From Candidatus Pantoea soli (GTDB taxonomy: Bacteria; Pseudomonadota; Gammaproteobacteria; Enterobacterales; Enterobacteriaceae), in NCBI RefSeq assembly GCF_007833795.1, contig NZ_CP032704.1, positions 1 to 64,000 of the forward strand: 64,000 bases of DNA. The letters are read 5' to 3'. This document shows positions 19,134 through 26,996 of this stretch, piece by piece. Position numbers and translations under genes: made by a program. Below the pieces are notes generated by a model. That model had not been told where the DNA came from. It made no database searches and was given only the letters and a program-made list of their open reading frames with translations. Position 1 is the first letter of the stretch. Every line of letters begins with the position of its first letter.

Positions 19134-19157
19134 GAGGGGGCGTAAGCCTCCTTTTTT
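19134..19157 (+). terminator. Intra-operon terminator after the peptide gene
   Basis: AGGGGGC-GTAA-GCCTCCT (one G-U pair) is followed by six T residues, ten bases after the peptide stop and 14 bases before the TPR gene. Partial read-through would give high peptide and low enzyme/exporter expression. Confidence 0.75.
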
Positions 19158-19170
19158 GTGAGGATCATAA

Positions 19171-20643
19171 ATGGATTTCTTCAAACTCTCCTGCGCAATA
19201 CCTCTTGAATATCTCATTATCCGTAAAACAGTTCTCCGCTTTGTTAATGAGAAAGACTTGTCGGTCCATGATAGGAAATTTCTTTTCCCTTTAGAAGTTT
19301 TCGATAAAAGCGAGTTATCGTTAACAGATAAGATTGGTCCAGATGACCAGATAAGGTATTTTCTGAGCGAAAGAGTATTCCGAAAGGTTTCTGAATTTGC
19401 CAGAAAGATTGCTGATAAAGGTGTTTCTGAGCTTGAGCTGGATGTTAAGTATTCTGGATTTCCGCTAATCAGTTCCTTTATCCAGGCATTGTTTAGAATG
19501 AACGTTAATGTGCAGTTGGTTACCTGGTCAACGGAAGAAGAGCCCGGAGACATGAGTGAAAGCGAAGTTCAGTTGGTTAAAGAAGTCATTAAAGGGAGCA
19601 ACGGTGACCTCAACATCATTGAGCCTGCAACGCACAAGATTATAAATGCGGGTGATATTTTTAGTGCCGACCATTTGCTGGAACATTCGATTCAGTTTTT
19701 TGAACACTTCGCTGAAAGGAATGCTGGGCTGATTGGCGTTATTAAAAATTGCATCAATTCTCCGCTTGAGGCTGAGTATTACTACAATCTCAGTAAGCAG
19801 AGCGGTGACGCACTGCAGACGGTAAAAGCTAACTATACGCTTTCTATGCTTTTTCTTCGCCATCACGCTGCCAATAATCGCAACCTCTCTAAAGGTCGGA
19901 CCCTATTGGATGAAGCCTATCATATCATTCAGAATGGTGGACTTGCGTACACTGGAGCTGATACTGAAAACTTCTACAAGGTATTCAATCGAAACGGTTA
20001 TGGATTGATTCTGTTTCGTGAGGGCCGCTCTGAAGAAGCAATTGAATTGCTTCGTTGGGGTATCGACCAATTATCTGACGAATACAACATTCACTACATG
20101 CATCGTTCAGTCATCATGTACAACATCTGTCTCTGCTATAAACGACTTCAACGATTTGATGAAGCCATTGAAGAATTCAAAAAACTTCTCGATATTGATT
20201 ATGCTTTCCCGGAATATCATCTTGAAATGGGATTTTGCCTTAAAGAAAAGGGTGACATTGACGGGTATGTGTCCTGCATAAAAAATGCATTGTTAGTGAG
20301 CCCATTGCACAGTGACAGTCATTACCTGATGAGCCTTGCACTTCTGGATGACGAAAATTATGCTGACGCGGAATATCATGCCAGAACAGCATGGGAAGTG
20401 GCTGGGGATGATGTGACAGCCTATAACTATGCCTACATCTTGTCATTTAACAATAAATACGAGTTGCTGGACTCTCTGTTGCCAAGTTTAAAAAGTGGCT
20501 CTCTGCCAGAATGGCTAATTCTGCAGGCAGAAAAACGGGCTCAGGTATCTTCTGTTGAAGCAAAAAAATATCTTTTGGCCTGTCGTGATATTTTTCCAAA
20601 ACATGAACTTATAAACGAAAATATTTTAGCATTGAGTGAGTAA
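19171..20643 (+). CDS. TPR-repeat protein of unknown function in the peptide operon
   Basis: 490 residues, not recognised. About residues 1-200 form a mixed alpha/beta region (SELELDVKYSGFPLISSFIQ, NVNVQLVTWS) with no metal, nucleotide or SAM motif that I can see. Residues about 272-415 contain four tetratricopeptide repeats (for example YGLILFREGRSEEAIELL and YNICLCYKRLQRFDEAIEEF), which normally bind peptides or proteins. GAGGA is six bases before ATG. It lies directly after the peptide terminator and one base before the exporter gene. It may recognise or modify the peptide. It is not a lanthipeptide synthetase, YcaO, radical-SAM, ThiF-like or ATP-grasp protein by any motif visible. Confidence 0.75.
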   Translation: MDFFKLSCAIPLEYLIIRKTVLRFVNEKDLSVHDRKFLFPLEVFDKSELSLTDKIGPDDQIRYFLSERVFRKVSEFARKIADKGVSELELDVKYSGFPLISSFIQALFRMNVNVQLVTWSTEEEPGDMSESEVQLVKEVIKGSNGDLNIIEPATHKIINAGDIFSADHLLEHSIQFFEHFAERNAGLIGVIKNCINSPLEAEYYYNLSKQSGDALQTVKANYTLSMLFLRHHAANNRNLSKGRTLLDEAYHIIQNGGLAYTGADTENFYKVFNRNGYGLILFREGRSEEAIELLRWGIDQLSDEYNIHYMHRSVIMYNICLCYKRLQRFDEAIEEFKKLLDIDYAFPEYHLEMGFCLKEKGDIDGYVSCIKNALLVSPLHSDSHYLMSLALLDDENYADAEYHARTAWEVAGDDVTAYNYAYILSFNNKYELLDSLLPSLKSGSLPEWLILQAEKRAQVSSVEAKKYLLACRDIFPKHELINENILALSE

Positions 20644-20644
20644 A

Positions 20645-21817
20645 ATGGCCGCGAGGATTTATATTTTCCATATTCTTTTTTTGTTTCCAATGTGGATATC
20701 AAAAACGTTACAGCCAATCTACTGGGAACAGCAGGGGCAATTAAAATTATTCTCTGCTTCCTATGTGGCAATGGCGCTGGCAGGTGCCTGTTCAATATTC
20801 TATGCGCGCATACTGGCACGCACAGGAGCAAAAGTAGGTCTCTCAGCTGGATTTTTATTATACGGGATTGGGCTCGTTCTTCGGGCATTTCCAGAAGGGA
20901 TGGCTATCGCAGTTGGTTCGGGGCTGACTGCAGGAGTCGGAGCAAGCTGCATTGGACTTTCTTTAAAGTCCTTGGTTTTCCAAGCTGATGAGGGGAATAA
21001 GGAGAGGATAATCCTCCATTCCGATAACATCATGACGGTTTCGCAAAGTCTGGGTGCCTTTGTTGCTGGAGGGCTGGTAACGCTGCTGGCACTTTACGGG
21101 AGTAGTCCTTATGCAACCGGCCTGCTCATCAGCGGACTGCTTGTACTTACAGGCCTCGTCCTGATTCCTTCGTTGAAATCTGGCGTGGCTGTAATATCGA
21201 CCATGAAAAAAGAGGAGCAGCCTGCAAAATGGCAGCTGGATAAAACAGACGTGCTGCTCTTCACCGCATTTATCATCAGCGGCGCCTGTTGGGCGCTGAT
21301 TTTGCCTATGCTTCCCGTATATCTGAAAGATATGCATTTTTCCGATGCTCATGTTGGGCTGGTCATGTCCGCTGGTGTTATTGGAGGATTATTATTCAAA
21401 AATATCTTTATTTTACTATTCAAGAGTTCAGACAGGGGGACGTCGCTTCTTATCTTTGCATTGCTTTGTATGCTTGCAATCTTTGCTGCATTAAGTGCAT
21501 TGAAGTACCAACTAACCATTATTTTTGCTGTTTCGGTCATTGCGATGTACACCTTCAGGACGATCTGCTCATTGCTGATCAGTTATTTGGAGATGGACAT
21601 TGCGCAGCGTGGAAGGGCGGAACATATATTTGGATTGACACAGACCGCGTTTCTTACCGGCGACATTCTGGGTGGGATTGCGCTTCCTTATTCTTACGAG
21701 TCCAGGTTGCTGAGTAACCATCCTTTGCTCATGGTAGCTTTGCTTTTTTTGTCATATGTCCTGGTATATTGCGGCTCCCGAGTGGGAGGGCGTCTGAATG
21801 TTCAGCCATCTCAGTAG
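20645..21817 (+). CDS. MFS exporter of the peptide operon
   Basis: A 390-residue protein with about 12 membrane segments. The segment after TM2 (YARILARTGAKVGLSAGFLL) corresponds to the MFS A-motif region. The central loop is charged (MKKEEQPAKWQLDKTD). MFS exporters serve as self-immunity pumps for small peptide antibiotics, and that role fits here. ATG 20645 is one base after the TPR stop; an in-frame GTG at 20636 would overlap it. The stop lies 20 bases inside the next gene, indicating coupling. Confidence 0.75.
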   Translation: MAARIYIFHILFLFPMWISKTLQPIYWEQQGQLKLFSASYVAMALAGACSIFYARILARTGAKVGLSAGFLLYGIGLVLRAFPEGMAIAVGSGLTAGVGASCIGLSLKSLVFQADEGNKERIILHSDNIMTVSQSLGAFVAGGLVTLLALYGSSPYATGLLISGLLVLTGLVLIPSLKSGVAVISTMKKEEQPAKWQLDKTDVLLFTAFIISGACWALILPMLPVYLKDMHFSDAHVGLVMSAGVIGGLLFKNIFILLFKSSDRGTSLLIFALLCMLAIFAALSALKYQLTIIFAVSVIAMYTFRTICSLLISYLEMDIAQRGRAEHIFGLTQTAFLTGDILGGIALPYSYESRLLSNHPLLMVALLFLSYVLVYCGSRVGGRLNVQPSQ

Positions 21818-23432
21818 CGCAGCGGGCCTTTCTCCGCTGACCTTTCTTGATGGATGCGTACTGCTCAGTACCTGGTCCGGGGCGTTAAGTGCGCTGGACG
21901 TCAAAGAAAGAAAGCTGACAGGAGCAGACTATGATTTTTTCTTCAGCTCATCGCTCTTCACAATTAAGCAAGGTGATGGGCCAGAACATCTGACAACTCA
22001 TATCCTGATAAGTGGTAAAGCAGCAATGGACTTGCTGCTGCCATACGCGATCGGTGATTTTTCAGTTCTTATAGAGGGCGACGCCTTCACTCTTTTGCTT
22101 TACGATGAAAATGAGGCTTTGCAAATGGCCTTGAACTGGACCAGCGCTGAGGAACGTATTAACAGAGTGGATTCAGACTTTCCTCCTGCCTTAATCGCAG
22201 TTTCCTGCGGTGTTGTGAGCGTTGAAGATGACTGTATTGTGTCTCTATGGAATCAGACAATTTTTTCTTCTGTTACGCAAAAGACAGAACGCTTTTCCAG
22301 CCTGCATTGCATTTCAGCGAAAGGTATACTGTTCGGCGTAGAGGAAGAAGAGGCAGTTCATGTCCGGTATTTACCCTACGGGCTGTCAGAGCCTCATGAC
22401 ATAGGAGGTGACGGCGTCAACTGCGTAGGCGCTCTTATGGATATCTCTCGTAACCAGATTATTGTGACGGAAGAGGTTAGTGGACAGCATCGCTTGCGCT
22501 TTTATGACAGTACATCCTGTTGCCTGAAAAGCATTTCAGACAAACTTTTTGGTTCAATTACGCCTATACATACTGGAGATGATGTACTGTATTACGCGTC
22601 AGGAAGTATCGAAGGGATTCAGTTACTGAAGCAGGATTTCTCCCTCCTTGCTTGTTTTCTTCCGGGACTCGCTGCACATCGCCGGCGATACACTGAGTAT
22701 GCTGATGTTAAAGTTACCTCTATTGAGTCTTCTCAAAAGGCGGTTCTTAATGTGGTTTTTTTACATGGGGGGCCTGAATCTTGTGAATGGGATACTCCCC
22801 GACACTATCCATTGCTGAAGAGTCTGGAAAACCATTCTGTTAACTTCCACATAGTAAACTATCCGGGTTCTGCTGGCTTTGGACGAAAATTTCGAAGTAT
22901 TGCTGACCAGCAGGTCTGTGAGTTTACGTCTACAGCTGTAGTCAACTGGATTAAAGCGCACTTACCTTCACAGCCAACTGTCCTGATGGGTTGGAGTTTT
23001 GGAGGAACGCTGGCGCTGGAAATACTTGGCCTGTGCGAAAAAAAAGACATCAACACAGTGGGAGTTGCGATCATCAATCCGCTTCTCGATCTTCCATTCC
23101 ACCTTAACCGCGTAGCTGAGAACAAGGGCGATCTGTCCTTCTTCCGGCGAAAATTTTCGAGAAAAGATTGCGATGCTGTAAGTGTTGGACGTTATAAAAA
23201 CCTGATTAAAAATAGCAACGCCAGAATTTTATTGATCGCAGGACGTAATGATGAAGTATTATCGAGCGACTCCGCTCAAGATCTAATTAATCGGCTTGGC
23301 TCTTCTGAGAACGTTAGTTTTGTTTTAGACGACGGTGCACATGGCGGTGCTGAAAGTTTTGATGCCAGGGAAGATAGATTGATCGCTTTCGTGAAACAAT
23401 TCTTGCCCTTAGCTTTGAATAATCATCAGTAA
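21798..23432 (+). CDS. S9-family serine peptidase (acylaminoacyl/prolyl oligopeptidase-like)
   Basis: 544 residues. The C-terminal alpha/beta hydrolase domain (about 300-540) has the S9 features: HGGPE near 323, NYPGSAGFG near 354, the nucleophile elbow GWSFGG (Ser400), GRNDEVL (Asp485) and GAHGG (His515), so the triad is complete. The N-terminal 290 residues are beta-rich, consistent with a divergent propeller that limits substrates to short peptides. There is no signal peptide, so it should be cytoplasmic. It could mature the 22-residue peptide, destroy it as an immunity factor, or both. Lasso peptide isopeptidases are S9 proteins too, but no lasso cyclase is present. GGAGGG lies seven bases before ATG. 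Confidence 0.8.
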   Translation: MFSHLSSAAGLSPLTFLDGCVLLSTWSGALSALDVKERKLTGADYDFFFSSSLFTIKQGDGPEHLTTHILISGKAAMDLLLPYAIGDFSVLIEGDAFTLLLYDENEALQMALNWTSAEERINRVDSDFPPALIAVSCGVVSVEDDCIVSLWNQTIFSSVTQKTERFSSLHCISAKGILFGVEEEEAVHVRYLPYGLSEPHDIGGDGVNCVGALMDISRNQIIVTEEVSGQHRLRFYDSTSCCLKSISDKLFGSITPIHTGDDVLYYASGSIEGIQLLKQDFSLLACFLPGLAAHRRRYTEYADVKVTSIESSQKAVLNVVFLHGGPESCEWDTPRHYPLLKSLENHSVNFHIVNYPGSAGFGRKFRSIADQQVCEFTSTAVVNWIKAHLPSQPTVLMGWSFGGTLALEILGLCEKKDINTVGVAIINPLLDLPFHLNRVAENKGDLSFFRRKFSRKDCDAVSVGRYKNLIKNSNARILLIAGRNDEVLSSDSAQDLINRLGSSENVSFVLDDGAHGGAESFDAREDRLIAFVKQFLPLALNNHQ

Positions 23433-23751
23433 AGTACATGCCAGCGAAACTGGCTAGCATTGAGAGCGTATCAGGGCCATCGAAAACGCATCTGATAAAG
23501 AGTTGTCGCGAAATATCTTGCAAGATTATCCGTAAACATTGTGGTAACCGGTAACAAATGCCAGGAGGATGAACATTGCTGTTGCAACGGTAATGGTGTT
23601 AGTCATGTAAGCTCTAGGGCACTGACGCTGCTGCATGAATGAAATTACGAACCCCGAAGGTTTTTTTAGTGGCGCTTATCAGGCTGGCCATTACACGTAG
23701 AGGGTGTGGGACTATAGCCGGTAGCATTCCATGCCAGTATAAGCTGATGCT
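23433..23751. other. Intergenic stretch at the right edge of the peptide island
   Basis: No supported gene. AGGAGG at 23563 directly abuts an ATG that would encode only 13 hydrophobic residues; the spacing is wrong for translation. Composition shifts from AT-rich to GC-rich within this stretch, marking the island boundary. Confidence 0.45.
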
Positions 23752-24330
23752 GACGCGCCGCATTGACCATTGCCTGCGCTTTCTCTCTTCGGGACGCTGA
23801 CTCACGGCCTTCTCTCTGCTTCCTGCTGCTGTTAATCCCTGTGCTGTAGCTGCTTATCCGGTGTCCTGTCCATAAAGGTCAACGGCATTAACAGCCTGAT
23901 GGCCCCCTTCGGCTCCCCGGCGTTGCCGGGTCGTCAGCCCCACTCCGCTAACCGGCTGTGCCGGTAAGCTCCGCCGGACCGCGAGGCGTTCCGGGCCTGA
24001 CGGCTAGGGTCTGATGGCGAACGGCCAGGTCAACCCCTGCAGCCGGCTGACGCCGGCGCATTCACTGGCCACAAAAGGACGTGGCCGCTGAGGACCGGAC
24101 CGGCATAAGGCCGCCGTCCGGGATGTGTTCATGCCCGCTTTCCCGTCAGGTGAGGCTGTTCCGGTCATTCCAGGCGCGGAGGGCTTGTCGTAGCACCGTC
24201 ATTCATCAGACACAAGGGTGAAGTGCACGCCTGCGGCGCCCTTGTGTCTGCTGCCTGCCGTTGCTCCTCTGCCCTTTGCCGCGACTGGATCGACCGAAAC
24301 ATGAAACCTCACACGCACAGGAGCACTGCC
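23752..24330 (+). repeat. Long structured 5' leader cassette, copy 5
   Basis: It has the same order of modules as the cassette at 15408: pyrimidine-rich tract, core (23896-24020), segment ending GTGGCCGCTGAGGACC (to about 24096), and a module with inverted arms ACAAGGGTG-AAG ... GCGGCGCCCTTGT (24212-24245). It ends in AGGAG (24319-24323) ahead of ATG 24331. No gene inside. Confidence 0.75.
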
Positions 24331-24927
24331 ATGAACACACACAACATCAACGTCAACACCGCCACGCCAGAATCTCCCAAAACATGGGGTAACGGCCCGA
24401 AAATCTGCGTCAGCGCAAACGATCTGCGCACGCGCTGGCACACCACAAACGCAGACGGCAAAAACGTCACGCCGTCAGAGGGGAAGCACTACCCGGCACG
24501 AAACGGCAGCTATGGTGTGGACGCGCTGCTGCTTGATGAGGTGGATGTGGTGGCACTCCTGGCGGCGGGACATACCTCGCTGCCGCGACTGGCGAGTTCG
24601 GGCGGGGGCATGACGGCGCTGTATGACCTGGGCGAAAACGCCGGGGGGCGTTACCTCGTTGCCAGCCGTGGCCAGATCTTTTACCGCTCAGCGTCATGGC
24701 AGGAGGCCTGCCGGGAATATATACGTCGTGCCTCATCAGTGATGGCAGAAGAGGCGAAAGCGTTTTTTGACCGTTTTCACGCAGCGTGCGATGCGGGCCT
24801 GGATTATTACCGGGCAAGCGACGTCGCGCGTGGCGTTATCTCTCTGGAGAATGGCCTGATACCGGTGACTGAAAATCAGGTAACTGCCGGTGCCCGTGAT
24901 ACCACCCTGAACGATATCCCGTTCTGA
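24331..24927 (+). CDS. Leader-linked plasmid protein of unknown function, 198 residues
   Basis: It starts MNTHNINVNTATPESPKTW, sharing this N-terminal tag with the proteins at 12549 and 16018. ATG 24331 is chosen for the well-placed AGGAG; ATG 24301 is in frame but has no such site. The body is soluble, with GKHYPARNGSYGVDALLLDE and FFDRFHAACDAGLDYYR segments, and ends TLNDIPF. A terminal DIPF is also the tip motif of single-stranded DNA-binding protein partners and of SSB itself; here it is only suggestive. No family recognised. Confidence 0.65.
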   Translation: MNTHNINVNTATPESPKTWGNGPKICVSANDLRTRWHTTNADGKNVTPSEGKHYPARNGSYGVDALLLDEVDVVALLAAGHTSLPRLASSGGGMTALYDLGENAGGRYLVASRGQIFYRSASWQEACREYIRRASSVMAEEAKAFFDRFHAACDAGLDYYRASDVARGVISLENGLIPVTENQVTAGARDTTLNDIPF

Positions 24928-24936
24928 AAACGTTGC

Positions 24937-24963
24937 GCGGCCTGTAAGGGCGGGCCGCTTTTT
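24937..24963 (+). terminator. Rho-independent terminator
   Basis: GCGGCC and GGCCGC arms flank a ten-base loop and precede a T-run, ten bases after the stop of the 198-residue protein. Confidence 0.75.
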
Positions 24964-24991
24964 CGTCTCAACTGATTTAAGGAAAACTGAA

Positions 24992-25843
24992 ATGAAAATG
25001 CAGAATGCGCAGGCTGTGGCCGTGGGTCAGGTTGTCAGTACAGTTCTTTACAATCGCGGGCGGGGTGTTGTGTTCGCGGTTCACGGTGAGCAGAAACCGG
25101 CATCAGTCGGGTCGCTTCCGGGGGGGGTATCTTACGGCGGAAATGCCACGTTTGATATTGCATTCGAAAGCGGCGGAATATCGCGCGGGCTGCCTGAAAG
25201 TATCCTGCACGGGAAACAGTGGAGCATATTTCCGGAAATAAAAAGCAGGGAGGAGACGGCGCGCATTGTGAAACATGCGGAGTCTGAAGAACGCCGTAAG
25301 CAGCAGGAAAAGGAGGACGCCGCGCGGCTTTATGCAGCTGAAAGCGAGCGTTTAAAAACAGCACCGGAATATGCCGCGCTCTCGCAGGATAAAAACGGGG
25401 CCGTGCAGGTAACCTCCAATATCCGTAAAGAGCTGAAAGCAAAATTTCCGGGCGTTAAATTCTCGGTGCGCAAGCGCGGCTATGACAGCGTAAGCGTTAA
25501 CTGGACGGACGGGCCGACAGAAGAAGAAGTAAAAGCCGTAACGGATAAGTACAAAGACAGTTATTTTGATGGCATGCAGGATATGTCCGTTTCCTGTGCC
25601 TCTCCGTTCAACCGGATTTATGGTGGCGTGGGATACGTTTTTACCGATCGGGATTATTCGGACGGAATGAAACAAAAGGCGGTGGACATCATAGCTAAAA
25701 AATATAGCGGGAGTCTGGAAGGTGAGGAAATAACGCTGGCGCGTTTCAACAGCGGGGAGCTTTACCGGGTCGGACGGGATTACTTCTGGCACAGTCAGGG
25801 CGTGCAGGGTGAGATAAACAGAACGCTTTCAGAAATAAAATAA
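24992..25843 (+). CDS. LPD29-domain plasmid protein, 283 residues
   Basis: The central part (VKFSVRKRGYDSVSVNWTDG, then EEEVKAVTDKYKDSYFDG) matches what I know as LPD29, a domain of large polyvalent proteins carried by phages and plasmids. Residues about 85-120 are a charged helix (ARIVKHAESEERRKQQEKED). Polyvalent-protein domains are thought to act in the recipient after DNA entry. AAGGAAAA precedes ATG 24992. It sits in the leading region, on + like its neighbours, and is closed by a terminator at 25852. Confidence 0.7.
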   Translation: MKMQNAQAVAVGQVVSTVLYNRGRGVVFAVHGEQKPASVGSLPGGVSYGGNATFDIAFESGGISRGLPESILHGKQWSIFPEIKSREETARIVKHAESEERRKQQEKEDAARLYAAESERLKTAPEYAALSQDKNGAVQVTSNIRKELKAKFPGVKFSVRKRGYDSVSVNWTDGPTEEEVKAVTDKYKDSYFDGMQDMSVSCASPFNRIYGGVGYVFTDRDYSDGMKQKAVDIIAKKYSGSLEGEEITLARFNSGELYRVGRDYFWHSQGVQGEINRTLSEIK

Positions 25844-25851
25844 CAACAACC

Positions 25852-25877
25852 GGGGAGCCTGAAGGTTCCCTTTTTTT
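25852..25877 (+). terminator. Rho-independent terminator
   Basis: GGGAGCC-TGAA-GGTTCCC (one G-U pair) is followed by seven T residues, right after the LPD29 gene. Confidence 0.85.
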
Positions 25878-25880
25878 CGC

Positions 25881-26012
25881 CTGTTATCCGCCGCCAGCAT
25901 TGAGCCGGAGACGGATAATTATAAACCGGTTCTATGCAGGGAGCAGGTGGCACGAAAAAAATGAGGCGTTACTCCTGTTACCCGTTCCCGGCATTGAGCC
26001 GGTTCGGGTAAT
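25881..26012. repeat. Pair of short direct repeats
   Basis: GCATTGAGCCGG occurs at 25897-25908 and 25991-26002. Each copy is preceded by CTGTTAYCCG and followed by GGRTAATT-like text, so the repeat unit is about 35-40 bases with a 94-base period. They lie in the otherwise empty 220-base gap before the transglycosylase gene. Role unknown. Confidence 0.5.
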
Positions 26013-26099
26013 TCTGCGCGCTGGCTTCGTTGTTGTCTTTAAAATAACTCTGCGCAGAAAAAAAGATGCGTTCCGCGCTTCGTCAGTTTCAAAAACCGT

Positions 26100-26600
26100 T
26101 CAACCGCTGAAAGCCTTGCGCGGGATTTTACCTGCCTTGATGGCCTTGTAATGTCTGTCAATCAGCATCGCATAGTTATAGCGGTTCGTTACGGTGACGG
26201 GCTTATTTTTCATTCCCGCGTTGTACATCCCTACCGCCAGCCACGTTGCACCGTACTGATTGAAATTTCGGCGCAGCAGCATCGCACCGATATAAATGTT
26301 CAGGCACGGATCGCTGAGCAGCTTTTCTTTACTCAGTCCGGGATACTCTTTCTTCAGACGCCGCATCGTTTCAGAATTAATCTGCATGAGGCCGTAATCA
26401 CTGCTGCCGGGTTTGCCGTCTTTCGTCAGGTTGGTATTTACAGCCGCCGGATTATAGCGGGATTCCTGCCAGGCGATAGCGCGCAGATAGTCCGGATCGA
26501 TGGAATACCATTCGCCGGCATTAATAAAACAGTCCGCATTCACGCTGGCGGAGAAAATGCCTGTCGCCAGCAGGGCTGCAGCGTGAGTAAATAAACGCAT
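26100..26600 (-). CDS. Lytic transglycosylase, P19/gene X type
   Basis: 166 residues with a signal peptide (AALLATGIFSASVNA). The SLT lysozyme-like domain has the catalytic glutamate in IAWQESRYNPAAVN and the motif SSDYGLMQINSETM. The F plasmid has an equivalent gene (gene X, orf169) at the start of its leading region beside oriT, and this gene is in the same place. It cleaves peptidoglycan locally to let the transfer channel through. The gene reads away from oriT. Confidence 0.9.
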   Translation of the reverse strand: MRLFTHAAALLATGIFSASVNADCFINAGEWYSIDPDYLRAIAWQESRYNPAAVNTNLTKDGKPGSSDYGLMQINSETMRRLKKEYPGLSKEKLLSDPCLNIYIGAMLLRRNFNQYGATWLAVGMYNAGMKNKPVTVTNRYNYAMLIDRHYKAIKAGKIPRKAFSG

Positions 26601-26659
26601 TGCGGCTCCTGATTTGAAAAGTTCGGAGGAGATGTCAGGCTCAATAATATCATAAGAGT

Positions 26660-26700
26660 TAGGTTTTTACACACCACTCGCAAATTTATTTTTGCTTAAT
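26660..26700 (-). other. Origin of transfer, nic region
   Basis: On the minus strand the hairpin GCAAA-aataaa-TTTGC (26695-26680) is followed by GAGTGGTGTGTAAAAAC. In F the hairpin is followed by GTGGGGTGT, nic, then GGTGC. By alignment the nick falls between 26671 and 26670 on the minus strand (GGTGT, then GT). The orientation relative to traM and the transglycosylase gene matches F. The transferred strand would then enter with 26670 toward 1 first and the tra operon last. Confidence 0.75.
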
Positions 26701-26719
26701 ATAGTCTTTTAAATCATTA

Positions 26720-26910
26720 GGTTACCGTTAAATCGTAGAAAATTTAATCTCCCCATGACTTACCAGAAGGTAACCCAGTGGAATCCTGAAGGTTTTTTAT
26801 TGGTTACCATATGGTTTGTTATAAGTTTATCAGTAGTTTATAATGGATTCCTGACCGTTGGTTTCCATATGGTTACTCACATTCAGGCCAAGTGTTACCC
26901 GATGGTTACC
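26720..26910. promoter_or_regulatory. Clustered GGTTACC sites between nic and traM
   Basis: GGTTACC or its complement lies at 26720, 26769, 26802 and 26904, with near matches at 26860, 26871 and 26894. Two 18-base blocks, at 26800 and 26859, share TTGGTTWCCATATGGTTW. In F this interval holds TraM and IHF sites, so these are likely the binding sites of the TraM-like protein. The motif differs from that of F, in line with the divergent protein. Confidence 0.6.
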
Positions 26911-26996
26911 ATTAAAAGCGAGTCTGCATCCAACCAGATTGACTGGTCCGATGTGATGCTTGCGTATGTTAATTATAATGAGTGTGAGAAAAAAAT

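Noticed and set aside
18978..19553. Minus-strand ORF across the peptide gene and TPR gene start
   Set aside because: Antisense to a well-organised operon, no ribosome site, and it runs through the promoter and terminator.
19056..23432. Lasso peptide or microcin C cluster
   Set aside because: The S9 peptidase and MFS exporter invited the comparison. There is no asparagine-synthetase-like cyclase, no leader peptidase of the lasso type, no ThiF-like adenylyltransferase and no MccF-type peptidase, and the precursor does not end in a suitable core.
23563..23610. 13-codon hydrophobic ORF after the S9 gene
   Set aside because: AGGAGG directly abuts the ATG with no spacing, and the frame ends after 13 codons. 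It may be chance or a remnant.
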